Below, in pieces: positions 54,124-62,866 of a stretch of 64,000 nt of DNA. Below the pieces are notes generated by a model that ran no database searches, was not told where the DNA came from, and saw only the letters and a list, made by a program, of their open reading frames with translations. Origin of the DNA: Janthinobacterium sp. SUN073 (lineage in GTDB: Bacteria; Pseudomonadota; Gammaproteobacteria; Burkholderiales; Burkholderiaceae_D); assembly GCF_030397665.1 (NCBI RefSeq), contig NZ_JAPUBT010000011.1:62001-126000 (forward strand). The letters run 5' to 3'. The number at the start of each line of letters is the position of its first letter. Positions within the stretch are counted from its first letter, which is position 1. The translations under genes were made by a program, and so were the position numbers.

Positions 54124-54528
54124 CTAAAAACAGCTCTGCTCCATGATCCATGGGCGCATGTACACCACTTTATTGTCGGCTTTTGCGTATTCGAAATCGA
54201 TATAGCGGCGTTGCGGACACATCAGTTCCAGATTTCGCTTGCCGCAACTCACCTTCTCCACGACGATGGGCATCTTCCCACTGTCTTTTACATAGCCAGA
54301 GATGACAAGCACCTCTCCCTTGCGATAATACAGGCCCTCTGTGCAAGTAAATCCAGCATCACTGATCCGCTTGATCGCCTCATCCTTGTCGATACCCATG
54401 ATATTGAACTGCCCTACCTGCTTCAGGTGCGCCTCTTTTGTCACTCTGCTCCAGGAGCAGGCGCCCAAGCCGAAGGTGGCCGCCAGCACGACTGCCGTTA
54501 TTTTCATGAAAGTGATGGTGGAATGCAT
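54124..54528 (-). CDS. Hypothetical lipoprotein
   Basis: 134 residues from the ATG at 54528, with AAGGAG 5 nt upstream. Lipoprotein signal peptide (TAVVLAATFGLGAC). The mature part contains IMGIDKDEAIKRISDAGFTC, GLYYRKGEVLVISGYVKD and several Cys residues (likely disulfides). No known family. Moderate GC. It is the first gene inside the block flanked by tRNA-Lys cassettes. Confidence 0.7.
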   Translation of the reverse strand: MHSTITFMKITAVVLAATFGLGACSWSRVTKEAHLKQVGQFNIMGIDKDEAIKRISDAGFTCTEGLYYRKGEVLVISGYVKDSGKMPIVVEKVSCGKRNLELMCPQRRYIDFEYAKADNKVVYMRPWIMEQSCF

Positions 54529-54623
54529 GCATCTCCTTGCTATCGTTATATTTCGAATAAGCAAGAAGACTAGCAGAGATTAACATTTCCGTATAGCAAC
54601 CACCGCCGCGCCCATGGCGGAAT

Positions 54624-55748
54624 TCAAACCGAAACGGTCCGCATGCCGGCCTTCGCCACCCACGCCTGCATCACTCGCCCCAGCGGCACCTCCACCCAGC
54701 GGTGAAACGCCGCCCCGGCCGCCAGACTGGCGCCCCAGGCGGTCAGCATGCCCAGCGCCTGCCAGGCCGGTTCGAGCGGGACATAGCTGATAAACAGCGC
54801 ATTCACCATCAGGCTGACAGGGAAGTGGACGAGGAACACCGCATACGAGATGCGCCCCAGGGCGTTGACGATGCGCCAGGCGCGGCCCTGCGCAGGCGTG
54901 CGGGCGCGGCCGAACAGGAACAGCGCGCAAGCGACGATCAGGGCCAGGGCGATGCGGCTGCGGTAATCGACGGCCAGGGCCAGCAGGACGGGCACGGCGG
55001 CCATGGCCATGAGCGCGGCCATGGCACCGGGCTTGCGCCTGGGGTCGCTGGCCCACCAGGCCATGAGTCCCAGGCCATAGCTGCCGAAGAAATACGGCGC
55101 CCAATTGTCCCAGCCCGCGTCCAGGTTGAAATACAGCAGGGAAAAGGTGATGCCCACGGTGACGGCCAGCGGCATCAGCCAGTGTCCGCGCCGCTGGCCC
55201 GCCAGGCGGCCGCCCAGCCACAGCAGCGATACCGTCAGCAGGTACAGCTGGAAATCGATGGCCACGTACCAGGCGCCGGCCGACAGCGATTCATAGCCAA
55301 GCACGCCGTGCAGCAGCAAGGCATGGGCGCTCAGCTGTCCCAGGGTGACGGCGGCCGACATGGAATCGTGCAGCATCCAGATGCCAGCCACGGGCGTGAT
55401 GACGGCGGCGAGCAAGGTGGCGGCCAGGAAAGGCGGTGCCAGCTTGGCATAGCGGCGCCAGACGGCTTGCAAGGGGGTGGCGATGCCGGGACGGCCGGCG
55501 GGAGAAAGGGATTTGGCGACCAGGAAGCCGCCGATGACGAGAAACACTTGCACGGCGATGCGCGCGCTGCCGCCCAGCCAGTCGAGCAACTCGGGCCACA
55601 GGGGCCGCACATAGTCGGACATGGGGCCGTAAAACGCCAGGTGGTGCAACACGATCAACTGCGCCGCGCCCGCCTTTAAACCATTGATCCAGCCAAACTG
55701 CGGACGACTTGCCAGGTCCGCCCCTGATACCGCTGCTACTGCCGTCAT
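54624..55748 (-). CDS. Acyltransferase-3 family membrane protein
   Basis: 374 residues from the ATG at 55748, chosen because AAGGG lies 7 nt upstream; ATGs at 55754 and 55787 are alternatives. About ten membrane helices. GLKAGAAQLIVLHHLAFYGP carries the conserved His pair of the family, with GGFLVAKSL and GRISYAVFLVHFPVSLMV further on. Such proteins transfer acetyl or other acyl groups to surface glycans or lipids; the substrate is unknown. Stands alone. Confidence 0.85.
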   Translation of the reverse strand: MTAVAAVSGADLASRPQFGWINGLKAGAAQLIVLHHLAFYGPMSDYVRPLWPELLDWLGGSARIAVQVFLVIGGFLVAKSLSPAGRPGIATPLQAVWRRYAKLAPPFLAATLLAAVITPVAGIWMLHDSMSAAVTLGQLSAHALLLHGVLGYESLSAGAWYVAIDFQLYLLTVSLLWLGGRLAGQRRGHWLMPLAVTVGITFSLLYFNLDAGWDNWAPYFFGSYGLGLMAWWASDPRRKPGAMAALMAMAAVPVLLALAVDYRSRIALALIVACALFLFGRARTPAQGRAWRIVNALGRISYAVFLVHFPVSLMVNALFISYVPLEPAWQALGMLTAWGASLAAGAAFHRWVEVPLGRVMQAWVAKAGMRTVSV

Positions 55749-55870
55749 TCCCATCCCTTGCCATGCCAGGTAGTGTCGCCAGCCCATCGCGCAACTGGCG
55801 CGCGGCCGAGGATTTACCGAAAGGCCGACATGATAGCCGAGCCTGGCAAATGGCGGGGCACGGCAGGCGG

Positions 55871-56224
55871 CTAAGCCACCGGTTTTTCCGCCTCCGGCGG
55901 CCCGGACGCCAAGGTCTGCTGCGCCAGGATGGCGTCGAGCAAGCCGGGGAAGCGGCTGTCGATATCGGCGCGGCGCAGGGTGTTCATGTGCGTCGTGCCC
56001 GCGTTTTCCGTGTAGACGAGGCCCGCTTCGCGCAAGACCTTGAAATGGTGGGAGACAGTCGACTTCGGCCGCCCGCCATCGAGGTCGCCGCAGGCGGCCG
56101 CGTCCACTCTGGCCAGGTGGCGCACGATGTCGAGGCGGATGGAATCGCTCAAGGCGTAGAGTACGCGCTCGAGGACGAATTCGCTGGCGGAAGGATGTTT
56201 GTGTGGACGCATGAGCAGAATCAT
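55871..56224 (-). CDS. ArsR-family transcriptional regulator
   Basis: 117 residues (ATG at 56224; ATG at 56212 also possible). Winged helix with RVLYALSDSIRLDIVRHLA and KSTVSHHFKVLREAGLVYTENAG, the ArsR recognition region. No CxC metal site is seen, so it is probably not a metal sensor. Divergent from the old yellow enzyme gene 94 bp away, which it likely represses. Confidence 0.9.
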   Translation of the reverse strand: MILLMRPHKHPSASEFVLERVLYALSDSIRLDIVRHLARVDAAACGDLDGGRPKSTVSHHFKVLREAGLVYTENAGTTHMNTLRRADIDSRFPGLLDAILAQQTLASGPPEAEKPVA

Positions 56225-56247
56225 ACAGCATGCGCTATACTAATTCC

Positions 56248-56276
56248 ATTCTTCGAATATTTACGAACTACCGAAT
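56248..56276. promoter_or_regulatory. Possible ArsR operator
   Basis: ATTC-TTCG, AT-rich centre, CGAA, then GAAT form nested inverted repeats in the 94-bp gap between the divergent ArsR and oxidoreductase genes. A TATACT box (56236-56241) precedes it. Confidence 0.4.
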
Positions 56277-56318
56277 CAACATTTCCCTACTTTTCCATCA
56301 ACATACACAAAGGCCACC

Positions 56319-57407
56319 ATGTCCGCCCTCTTTCAGCCCTACACCCTCAAAGACATCACCCTGCGCAACCGCATCGCCGTGCCGCCCATGTGCCAGTACA
56401 TGGCTGTCGATGGCCAGGCCAACGACTGGCATCTGTCGCACTATGCGGGCATGGCCCGAGGCGGCGCGGGTCTGGTGATCGTCGAAGCGACGGCCGTGGC
56501 GCCGGAAGGCCGCATCACGCCCGGATGCACGGGTATCTGGAACGATGACCTGGCGCAAGCGTTCGTGCCTGTCGTCAAAGCCATCAAGGCGGCCGGCTCC
56601 GTGCCCGGCATCCAGATCGCCCACGCGGGCCGCAAGGCCAGCGCCAACCGTCCATGGGAAGGCGACGACCATATCGCTGAAGGCGACGCACGCGGCTGGC
56701 AAACCATCGCCCCGTCCGCCATCGCCTTTGGCGGCGGCCTGCCGAAAGTGCCGCATGCCATGGATCTCGACGATATCGCCCGCGTGCAACAGAACTTCGT
56801 CGACGCGGCTATTCGCGCCCGCGAAGTGGGCTTCGAATGGCTGGAACTGCACTTCGCCCACGGTTACCTGGCGCAAAGCTTCTTTTCCACCCACGCGAAC
56901 CAGCGCGACGACATCTACGGCGGCAGCCTGGAAAACCGCAGCCGCTTCCTGCTGGAAACGTTGAAAGCCGTGCGTGCCGTATGGCCCGAGCACCTGCCGC
57001 TGACGATCCGCTTCGGCGTGCTGGAATTCGACGGCCGCGACGAGCAAACCCTGCTTGAATCGATCGGCCTCGTGCGCCAGTTCAAGGATGCGGGCATGGA
57101 TATGCTCAGCGTCAGCATGGGCTTCACGATTCCCGACGTGTCGATTCCATGGGGCCCCGCCTTCATGGGCCCGATTGCCGAGCGCGTGCGCCGCGAGGCG
57201 GGCGTACCCGTCTCGTCCGCCTGGGGCTTCGGCACGCCGGCCATTGCCGAGCGCGTCGTCAAGGAAGAGCAACTGGACGTGGTGATGGTCGGCAAGGCGC
57301 ACCTGGCCAATCCGCACTGGGCATACTTTGCCGCCAAGGAACTCGGCGTGGAACGCGCCTCGTGGACCCTGCCGGCGCCGTACGCGCACTGGCTCGAGCG
57401 CTATTGA
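56319..57407 (+). CDS. Old yellow enzyme, XenA/YqjM type
   Basis: 362 residues. FMN barrel starting LFQPYTLKDITLRNRIAVPPMCQYM with the tuning Cys25, IQIAHAGRKAS, LHFAHGYLAQSFFS and SSAWGFGTP phosphate-binding region, as in the XenA/YqjM class. Reduces activated C=C bonds, nitro compounds or quinones with NAD(P)H. Divergent ArsR is the probable regulator. The 3' end overlaps the convergent MFS gene by 7 nt. Confidence 0.92.
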   Translation: MSALFQPYTLKDITLRNRIAVPPMCQYMAVDGQANDWHLSHYAGMARGGAGLVIVEATAVAPEGRITPGCTGIWNDDLAQAFVPVVKAIKAAGSVPGIQIAHAGRKASANRPWEGDDHIAEGDARGWQTIAPSAIAFGGGLPKVPHAMDLDDIARVQQNFVDAAIRAREVGFEWLELHFAHGYLAQSFFSTHANQRDDIYGGSLENRSRFLLETLKAVRAVWPEHLPLTIRFGVLEFDGRDEQTLLESIGLVRQFKDAGMDMLSVSMGFTIPDVSIPWGPAFMGPIAERVRREAGVPVSSAWGFGTPAIAERVVKEEQLDVVMVGKAHLANPHWAYFAAKELGVERASWTLPAPYAHWLERY

Positions 57408-58900
57408 TCATCCTTGACCGTTGCCGGATGCCCCTCCAGGGGCAGTTCCGGCAGGAACAGCAGGAAGACCAGTCCCAATAGCAGCAGCACGGCGCCGGCG
57501 CCAAACACGCTGGCGATCGCATGGCGGTAGACCTCCACCGTCTGTACCGCCGCCTGCGCGCCCAGTGCCGAGACGGCTTCCACGCCATGCTGGTGCAGCT
57601 GATGCGCCAGGATGGCGCCGGACGCCGTCACGCCCAGCAAGCCACCCAATGAGCGGAAAAAGGCCAGCATGGCCGTGCCCACGCCCCGGCGCGCCAGAGG
57701 CAAGGCATTTTGCACGGCAATCGTCATGTTCGGCATCACCAATCCCAGCCCCGTGCCGAGGAAGAAGATGGCCGGCTCGATGATCCAGTACCCGCGCGAC
57801 GTTGCCATGGCCCAGGCCAGCACGGCAAACGCCAGCACCGCCACGCCCAGCCCCACCACCTGCACCATCTTGTATTTGCCCGAGCGCGACAGCACGCGGC
57901 CGTTGAACATCGACGACGCCACCAGCCCCACCATCATCGCCACCGTCATCACGCCAGACTCCGCCGGGCTGGTGCCCATCACCAGCTGGAAGAACAGGGG
58001 AAAGAAGACGCTGGCGCCCATCAAGCCCATGAAAGTCATGGCCATCACCAGGCTGGCGATATTGAAGGTGCGGTTCTCGAACAGGTCGGGCGGCAGCACC
58101 GGTTCATCCACGCGGCTCACGTGAAACGCCAGCCAGGCGCCCAGCAGCACGGCAATGCCGCCGCACACCTTGATGGCCAAGGAATCCCACGGCCACTCCG
58201 TGCCGCCCAGCGCCAGCACCAGCAGGGCCGCCGTGATGGCGCCCGTCAGCAAGGCGGACCCCAGGTAATCGATCTTGTGCGCATGCGTGCGCACGGGTTT
58301 GCGCATGGCGCGCGCAATGATGACAAAGGCGGCCGCGCCGATGGGCAGGTTGACATAGAAAATCCAGTGCCACGACAAGGCATCCGTGATGACGCCGCCC
58401 AACACGGGGCCCAGCACGCTGGTGACGGCATACACGATGGGCACCATGCCTTGCCGCTTGCCCCGTTCGGCCGGCGGCACGATGTCGCCGATGATGATTT
58501 GCGCCAGCGGCATGAAGCCGCCCGCACCGAGGCCCTGGATGGCGCGGAAGATGATCAGCTCCGTCATGTTCTGCGCCAATCCACACAGCACGGAACCGAG
58601 CAAAAAGGTCAGCAGGGCCGTGAAGATCATGGGACGGCGGCCGTACTGGTCGGCCAGCTTGCCGTACAGGGGCATGGTGGCCGTCGAGGCCAGCACGTAC
58701 GCCGTCACCACCCACGACAAATGCGCCATGCCTCCCAGATCATCGACGATGCGCGGCAAGGCCGTGGCGACGATGCTCTGATCCAGCGCACCGAGGCCCA
58801 GCACGGCCATCAGGCCCAGGTAGATGGCGCGCACTTCGCGCTCGGTGACGGGCTTCGCGGCGTCTTTTTCAGCACCTGCGGCGTGATCGTGGCCGCTCAT
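57401..58900 (-). CDS. MFS drug exporter, DHA2 (EmrB/QacA) family
   Basis: 499 residues, 14 predicted membrane helices. LGALDQSIVATALPRI at helix 1, GKLADQYGRRP loop motif A and GLGAGGFMPLAQIII are typical of DHA2 proton antiporters that export toxic compounds. The start codon overlaps the MarR stop by 4 nt, so it is cotranscribed and presumably controlled by that regulator. Confidence 0.93.
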   Translation of the reverse strand: MSGHDHAAGAEKDAAKPVTEREVRAIYLGLMAVLGLGALDQSIVATALPRIVDDLGGMAHLSWVVTAYVLASTATMPLYGKLADQYGRRPMIFTALLTFLLGSVLCGLAQNMTELIIFRAIQGLGAGGFMPLAQIIIGDIVPPAERGKRQGMVPIVYAVTSVLGPVLGGVITDALSWHWIFYVNLPIGAAAFVIIARAMRKPVRTHAHKIDYLGSALLTGAITAALLVLALGGTEWPWDSLAIKVCGGIAVLLGAWLAFHVSRVDEPVLPPDLFENRTFNIASLVMAMTFMGLMGASVFFPLFFQLVMGTSPAESGVMTVAMMVGLVASSMFNGRVLSRSGKYKMVQVVGLGVAVLAFAVLAWAMATSRGYWIIEPAIFFLGTGLGLVMPNMTIAVQNALPLARRGVGTAMLAFFRSLGGLLGVTASGAILAHQLHQHGVEAVSALGAQAAVQTVEVYRHAIASVFGAGAVLLLLGLVFLLFLPELPLEGHPATVKDDQ

Positions 58901-59355
58901 GCCTGGCCAATCTCAAGCAGCGGCTGCATGGCGGCGGCCAGTGCATCGATCTGCTGCGGCGACAAGCGGGCGATGCGCCGCGCCAGCGCATCGCGACGGC
59001 GCGCGCGCAAGGTTTCGAGCATGCTCAAGCCTTGCGCGGACACCTGCAAGCCCGAACGGCGGCGGTCTTGCGGATCGGGCGCGCTGCGCTCGACCAGGCC
59101 CGCTACTTCGAGCGACTTGACCTGCGCGCTGACGGTCGGCCCGCGCACATTCTGCAGGCGCGCCAGCGCGGCCACGCCGACGCCGGGCTGCTCGTGGATC
59201 AGCGCCAGCAGCATGTATTGCATCATCGACACACTACCTTCCAGCTCGCCCCCTTCGCGCTGCATGGAGCGCAGCAGGCGCTTGAACGCCAGGCGCAAGT
59301 CATCGGACAGCGCCAGCGCGCGTGCGGGAATGGGGAAGTCTTCAGTATTGGGCAT
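58897..59355 (-). CDS. MarR-family regulator of the adjacent exporter
   Basis: 152 residues from the ATG at 59355 (a GTG two codons upstream is possible). Winged helix with EQPGVGVAALARLQNVRGPTVSAQVKSLEVAGLVER and a DPQDRRRSGLQVS wing, the MarR signature. A palindrome 13 nt upstream of the start is its probable autoregulatory site. Expected to release DNA when a drug-like ligand binds. Confidence 0.92.
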   Translation of the reverse strand: MPNTEDFPIPARALALSDDLRLAFKRLLRSMQREGGELEGSVSMMQYMLLALIHEQPGVGVAALARLQNVRGPTVSAQVKSLEVAGLVERSAPDPQDRRRSGLQVSAQGLSMLETLRARRRDALARRIARLSPQQIDALAAAMQPLLEIGQA

Positions 59356-59368
59356 GGGCACATATAAG

Positions 59369-59387
59369 TAGGTAGTCTATCTACCTA
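59369..59387. promoter_or_regulatory. MarR operator palindrome
   Basis: TAGGTAG-TCTAT-CTACCTA, perfect 7-bp arms, directly upstream of the marR start and overlapping where its promoter must be. Confidence 0.7.
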
Positions 59388-59475
59388 TATTATGCCGTAC
59401 CCGGACACCACGCAAGGCTTTTTTCCATCCCTGCCCTTCCCAAAACCGCCGTTGGCCGTCATAATAGCCGCCCTT

Positions 59476-59551
59476 GGGTCGTTAGCTCAGCTGGTAGAGC
59501 AGCGGACTTTTAATCCGTTGGTCGCAGGTTCGAATCCCGCACGGCCTACCA
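59476..59551 (+). tRNA. tRNA-Lys(UUU), copy 3
   Basis: 76 nt, identical to copies 1 and 2. The promoter is weaker by eye than that of the first pair (CATAAT at 59460, no good -35). Confidence 0.97.
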
Positions 59552-59630
59552 AGAATTTGCAGCATGCTGACTTGCCGCCATGGCAAGCGCGTACCGCACA
59601 GTGTTACCGCAGTTCAGTTGTAAAGTTTTT

Positions 59631-59706
59631 GGGTCGTTAGCTCAGCTGGTAGAGCAGCGGACTTTTAATCCGTTGGTCGCAGGTTCGAATCCCGCACGGC
59701 CTACCA
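59631..59706 (+). tRNA. tRNA-Lys(UUU), copy 4
   Basis: 76 nt, identical to the others. The spacer from copy 3 shares GCACAGTGTTACCG and GTTGTAAA...GTTTTTGGGTCG with the spacer of the first pair. Confidence 0.97.
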
Positions 59707-59719
59707 AATACTTCAGAGA

Positions 59720-59748
59720 AGCCAACCGTTCGCGGTTGGCTTTTTTTT
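59720..59748 (+). terminator. Intrinsic terminator of the second tRNA-Lys pair
   Basis: AGCCAACCG-TTCG-CGGTTGGCT followed by TTTTTTT; same hairpin as at 54071. Confidence 0.93.
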
Positions 59749-59856
59749 GGCCAACTTGCGCCTTATCAAGAAAAAATTAACATAGCAAGTAAAGTAAAAA
59801 AATAAGCAACGTTAGCTGATATACTCCGTTTTTCAGCCATTCCAACACGTTAAAAC

Positions 59857-60753
59857 ATGGACTCGAGCCAGCTATACATTCTAAAGAACAAGTCTTTCCA
59901 AAGAAACATTTTAAAGATTGGAATGACAAAAAAACAAACCAACTCCCGAGCAAAACAACTGTACTCAGGTGCAACTGGAGTACCAGAACCGTTTGATGTT
60001 CTATTTGCTTGCAGTGTTGCGGACTGTAGAATTGCAGAACGCATAGTGCATCACCGGCTTGCCGCTTTCCGCGTAAATAATTCCCGAGAATTTTTCCGAA
60101 TTCCGGAAAAAATAGCGCGACATATTGTTCTTGAGGTCTGCTCCAATTTAAATACTGAGCGTCAGCATGACCGGCCTATTATTTCGGTTGATCTAATAAC
60201 AACCCAAGAACCAGAACCTCCAATAAATGATCAATACCAAGAGAAGTATGGTGAAATTATCTCAATTCCCCTTAAAGAAATAATACAGCTACCTATTGGC
60301 ACCAGCACTTTAAGTAACACCCAAAAAGAAAGAATATCTGTCGTCAGCCATATTCTGCATGAAGTTTTTCCAGAATGTGAGGAAGGATGGCATGAGTCTT
60401 TCTCACGCGACAAGAATCCAGAAACAGAAATACGAATCTGGGAACATATTGCAAAAGCTTTTCTGAAAATAGATGAAATCGATTATTTAAATACTAGCGA
60501 AAAAAAAGAAACCTATGAACTTCTGCTCGCCAGATCCCTAAGTCCAACCAAAATTGTTATGCAACAACACACGCTCCGTTACTTCACAAAAGAAGCTGCC
60601 CTGAAAATTATGGCTGGTTATGAGCTATCCCCAAAACCCATTACGGCATCAAGGGTGCCGCCTGAAACCTGGATCACTAACCCACCAACCTTAAAACCAA
60701 TCACATCAGTGATATCAGAAATATTCGCATCGCAGCGAAAGAGAACCAAGTAG
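59857..60753 (+). CDS. AT-rich T5orf172/GIY-YIG-like domain protein
   Basis: 298 residues. Residues 1-85 read as a T5orf172 (MUG113-like, GIY-YIG superfamily) domain: LYILKNKSF, ILKIGMTKKQTNSRAKQL, then CRIAERIVHHRLAAFRVNN and REFFRIP. The remaining ~210 residues are unrecognised. GC is far below that of the chromosome, and the gene sits directly behind a tRNA-Lys terminator and before a transposase remnant, so it was probably acquired. Family members are DNA-binding or nuclease-like phage and island proteins; activity here is unknown. Confidence 0.75.
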   Translation: MDSSQLYILKNKSFQRNILKIGMTKKQTNSRAKQLYSGATGVPEPFDVLFACSVADCRIAERIVHHRLAAFRVNNSREFFRIPEKIARHIVLEVCSNLNTERQHDRPIISVDLITTQEPEPPINDQYQEKYGEIISIPLKEIIQLPIGTSTLSNTQKERISVVSHILHEVFPECEEGWHESFSRDKNPETEIRIWEHIAKAFLKIDEIDYLNTSEKKETYELLLARSLSPTKIVMQQHTLRYFTKEAALKIMAGYELSPKPITASRVPPETWITNPPTLKPITSVISEIFASQRKRTK

Positions 60754-60754
60754 T

Positions 60755-60990
60755 CAGGCGAAATTTATTCGTGAATGCAGTTCCAAAACCTTTCATCAAG
60801 GATGCCGCCTCGCTCAGCAACTCGCTTCCTTTCAGACCGACAAAACGGCGCCAGAAATACTTGGCCTGTTTCCACAGGATCTCGATGCGATTCAGTTCCG
60901 GACTGTAAGGCGGCAAGTAACGGGGCCAGGGTCCAGTCCGGCATTCATACACGATTTCAGCCTTGGCCGTCTCTATCTGCAGCAAGTTGC
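60755..60990 (-). pseudogene. IS630-family transposase, C-terminal remnant
   Basis: The minus strand encodes PRYLPPYSPELNRIEILWKQAKYFWRR (60915 leftwards in about 27 residues), the conserved DDE glutamate block of IS630 transposases. The N-terminal two thirds and both IS ends are missing. The frame runs on to 60701 past the normal transposase end. The remnant touches the 3' end of the araC-like gene. Confidence 0.8.
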
Positions 60991-60996
60991 GCTTTA

Positions 60997-61800
60997 TCAA
61001 ACGCCGATATTGCTCGATTCACTGTAATTCCCTTCCCCATACCTGCCCGGCGTCACGCCCATCACGCGCTTGAACATGGCGATGAAGGCGCTGACGTTGT
61101 CGTAGCCCAGGTCCAGCGCAATCGTCGTGACGGGCTGGCCGGTGGCCAATAATTCCAAGGCGCGCAGGATGCGGGCGCGCTGGCGCCAGACGGAGGGCGT
61201 AAAGCCCGTCTCGATCGTGAAACGGCGCGCCAGGGTGCGCGGCGACAGGCCGGCCCAGGCGGCCAGCGCTTCCACGCCCCGCTCGTCGGCCAGGTCATCG
61301 AGCACGGCGCGCGCCACGCGCAGCAGGCGCGGGTCCGTGGGCAGGGGCAAGCCGAAGGATTCGTGCGGCGCGGCGGCGATCTCGTCGAGGATCACGCCCG
61401 CTACCCTGATCTGCCGCGCGTACAGCGCGCCCCCGTCCCAGGCGCTGGCGCGGCCCACCGCCTCGCGCAGCAAGCCCGAGACGCGCATCACGCAAGGCGC
61501 GGCGGGCAAGCCGGCGCAACTGGCCTCGTCCACATACACGCTCCAGCCCGCAAACGGGCCATGCGAACGCAGCGCATGCACGTGATGGGACGGCATCCAC
61601 ACGCAGTGGCTGGCCGGCACCACCCACTGTCCGCTGTCGGCTGCAACGGAAAGCAAGCCCCGCATGGCGCCGAACAGCTGGCCGCTGGCATGGCGGTGCG
61701 CCGCCGTCACCCGTTCTTGCGGCTGGGCAATGCGCATGGCGCGCAGCGGCGGCGGCGGCGACGCTGGAAAAATTGGCGGATTTGACGTATCGAATGACAT
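60997..61800 (-). CDS. AraC-family transcriptional regulator
   Basis: 267 residues from the ATG at 61800. An N-terminal cupin-like sensor (HASGQLFGAMRGLLSV, GQWVVPASHCVWMPSHHVHALRSHG) and a C-terminal double HTH (EALAAWAGLSPRTLARRF, TTIALDLGYDNVSAFIAMFKRVMGVTPGRY). The last residues (NYSESSNIGV) abut the IS630 remnant, so the original C-terminus may have been altered. Divergent from a small unknown gene at 61867, a possible target. Confidence 0.9.
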   Translation of the reverse strand: MSFDTSNPPIFPASPPPPLRAMRIAQPQERVTAAHRHASGQLFGAMRGLLSVAADSGQWVVPASHCVWMPSHHVHALRSHGPFAGWSVYVDEASCAGLPAAPCVMRVSGLLREAVGRASAWDGGALYARQIRVAGVILDEIAAAPHESFGLPLPTDPRLLRVARAVLDDLADERGVEALAAWAGLSPRTLARRFTIETGFTPSVWRQRARILRALELLATGQPVTTIALDLGYDNVSAFIAMFKRVMGVTPGRYGEGNYSESSNIGV

Positions 61801-61866
61801 AAACAACGCAGGCAAGACAATCCGCCCATCATACAGTGAAGTCTTTCCAACCTTCAGGAGTTCACC

Positions 61867-62124
61867 ATGCGTGCAGAAGACGTATTAGCCGATCAACAAA
61901 ACCAGGGCCAGTTCAATGGCGTCACCGTGCGCAAGGGAACGGTGGGCGCCTTCCTCGCCAATGCCCGGCTGTGGCTGGACGAGACCACCAGCGACGCCGA
62001 ACGAAGCATCGCCGAGCGCGACATCCTCGACGCCTTGCCCGCCCTGCACGCGCTGGGCCTGTTCGACATCCTGCAAGTGCGCGACCTTGCGCTGCGCGAA
62101 CTGGTATCCGCGTCCGCCGCTTGA
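61867..62124 (+). CDS. Small protein of unknown function
   Basis: 85 residues starting MRAEDVLADQQNQGQFNGVT, with CAGGAG before the ATG. A short N-terminal beta part (VTVRKGTVGAFLANARLWL) is followed by helices (AERDILDALPALHALGLFDILQVRDLALRELV). No signal peptide, no recognised family. Divergent from the AraC regulator, 66 bp away. Confidence 0.7.
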   Translation: MRAEDVLADQQNQGQFNGVTVRKGTVGAFLANARLWLDETTSDAERSIAERDILDALPALHALGLFDILQVRDLALRELVSASAA

Positions 62125-62190
62125 CTCGGCTGACTCGTCCCCGGCGCGCATTTCCTCTATGATGCTGCTTTGCCCGCCTTCGCACCCGCC

Positions 62191-62799
62191 ATGCCGTTTA
62201 CCATTGCCACCCCCGTCCACAGCGAACTGATCATCAAGAAAAGCCGTTTCATTGGTTGCGTGCAGCCGATGACGGACCGCGCCAGCGCGCAGCAGGTGGT
62301 CAATGACTTGAAGGCGCAGCATCCGGGCGCCTGCCATGTGTGCTGGGCCCTGCTGGCGGGCGGGCAGTCGGCGGCCGTCGATGATGGCGAACCTAGCGGC
62401 ACGGCCGGGCGGCCCATGCTCGACGTGCTGCGCCACCAGGACCTGGAAGGCGTGCTGGCGACCGTGGTGCGTTACTTTGGCGGGATCAAGCTGGGCGCGG
62501 GCGGCCTGGTGCGCGCCTACACGGATAGCGTGGCGCAAGCGCTGCTGCAGGCGGAAAAGACAGCCATCGTGCGCCAGCGTACCCTGCGCTGCACGGTGCC
62601 GTATGCGATGGAAGGCATGCTGCGCCGCGAACTCGATGGCGCCGGCGCCACCTTGCTGAACGTGGCGCACGGCGAGCATGTACTGTTCGACTTCAGCCTT
62701 GCGGAAGCGGCCGCCACCGCCCTGCTGGCCCATCTGCATGAGGCGGGCAATGGACGGATACAGTGGCTCGACGTGCAGGATGGCGACGGCCAGTCATAG
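62191..62799 (+). CDS. YigZ/IMPACT-family protein
   Basis: 202 residues from the ATG at 62191. ELIIKKSRFIGCVQPM, AVDDGEPSGTAGRPMLDVL and TVVRYFGGIKLGAGGLVRAYTD are the UPF0029/IMPACT signature; the C-terminal ~65 residues are the DUF1949-like domain. Cytoplasmic; the biochemical role in bacteria is unsettled (possibly translation related). Confidence 0.93.
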   Translation: MPFTIATPVHSELIIKKSRFIGCVQPMTDRASAQQVVNDLKAQHPGACHVCWALLAGGQSAAVDDGEPSGTAGRPMLDVLRHQDLEGVLATVVRYFGGIKLGAGGLVRAYTDSVAQALLQAEKTAIVRQRTLRCTVPYAMEGMLRRELDGAGATLLNVAHGEHVLFDFSLAEAAATALLAHLHEAGNGRIQWLDVQDGDGQS

Positions 62800-62866
62800 T
62801 CAGCAGGTGCATTGCCGCCGGCCACTATCAGTCACAATCGGGCATTTATGCGTACCCGAGGCGCGC

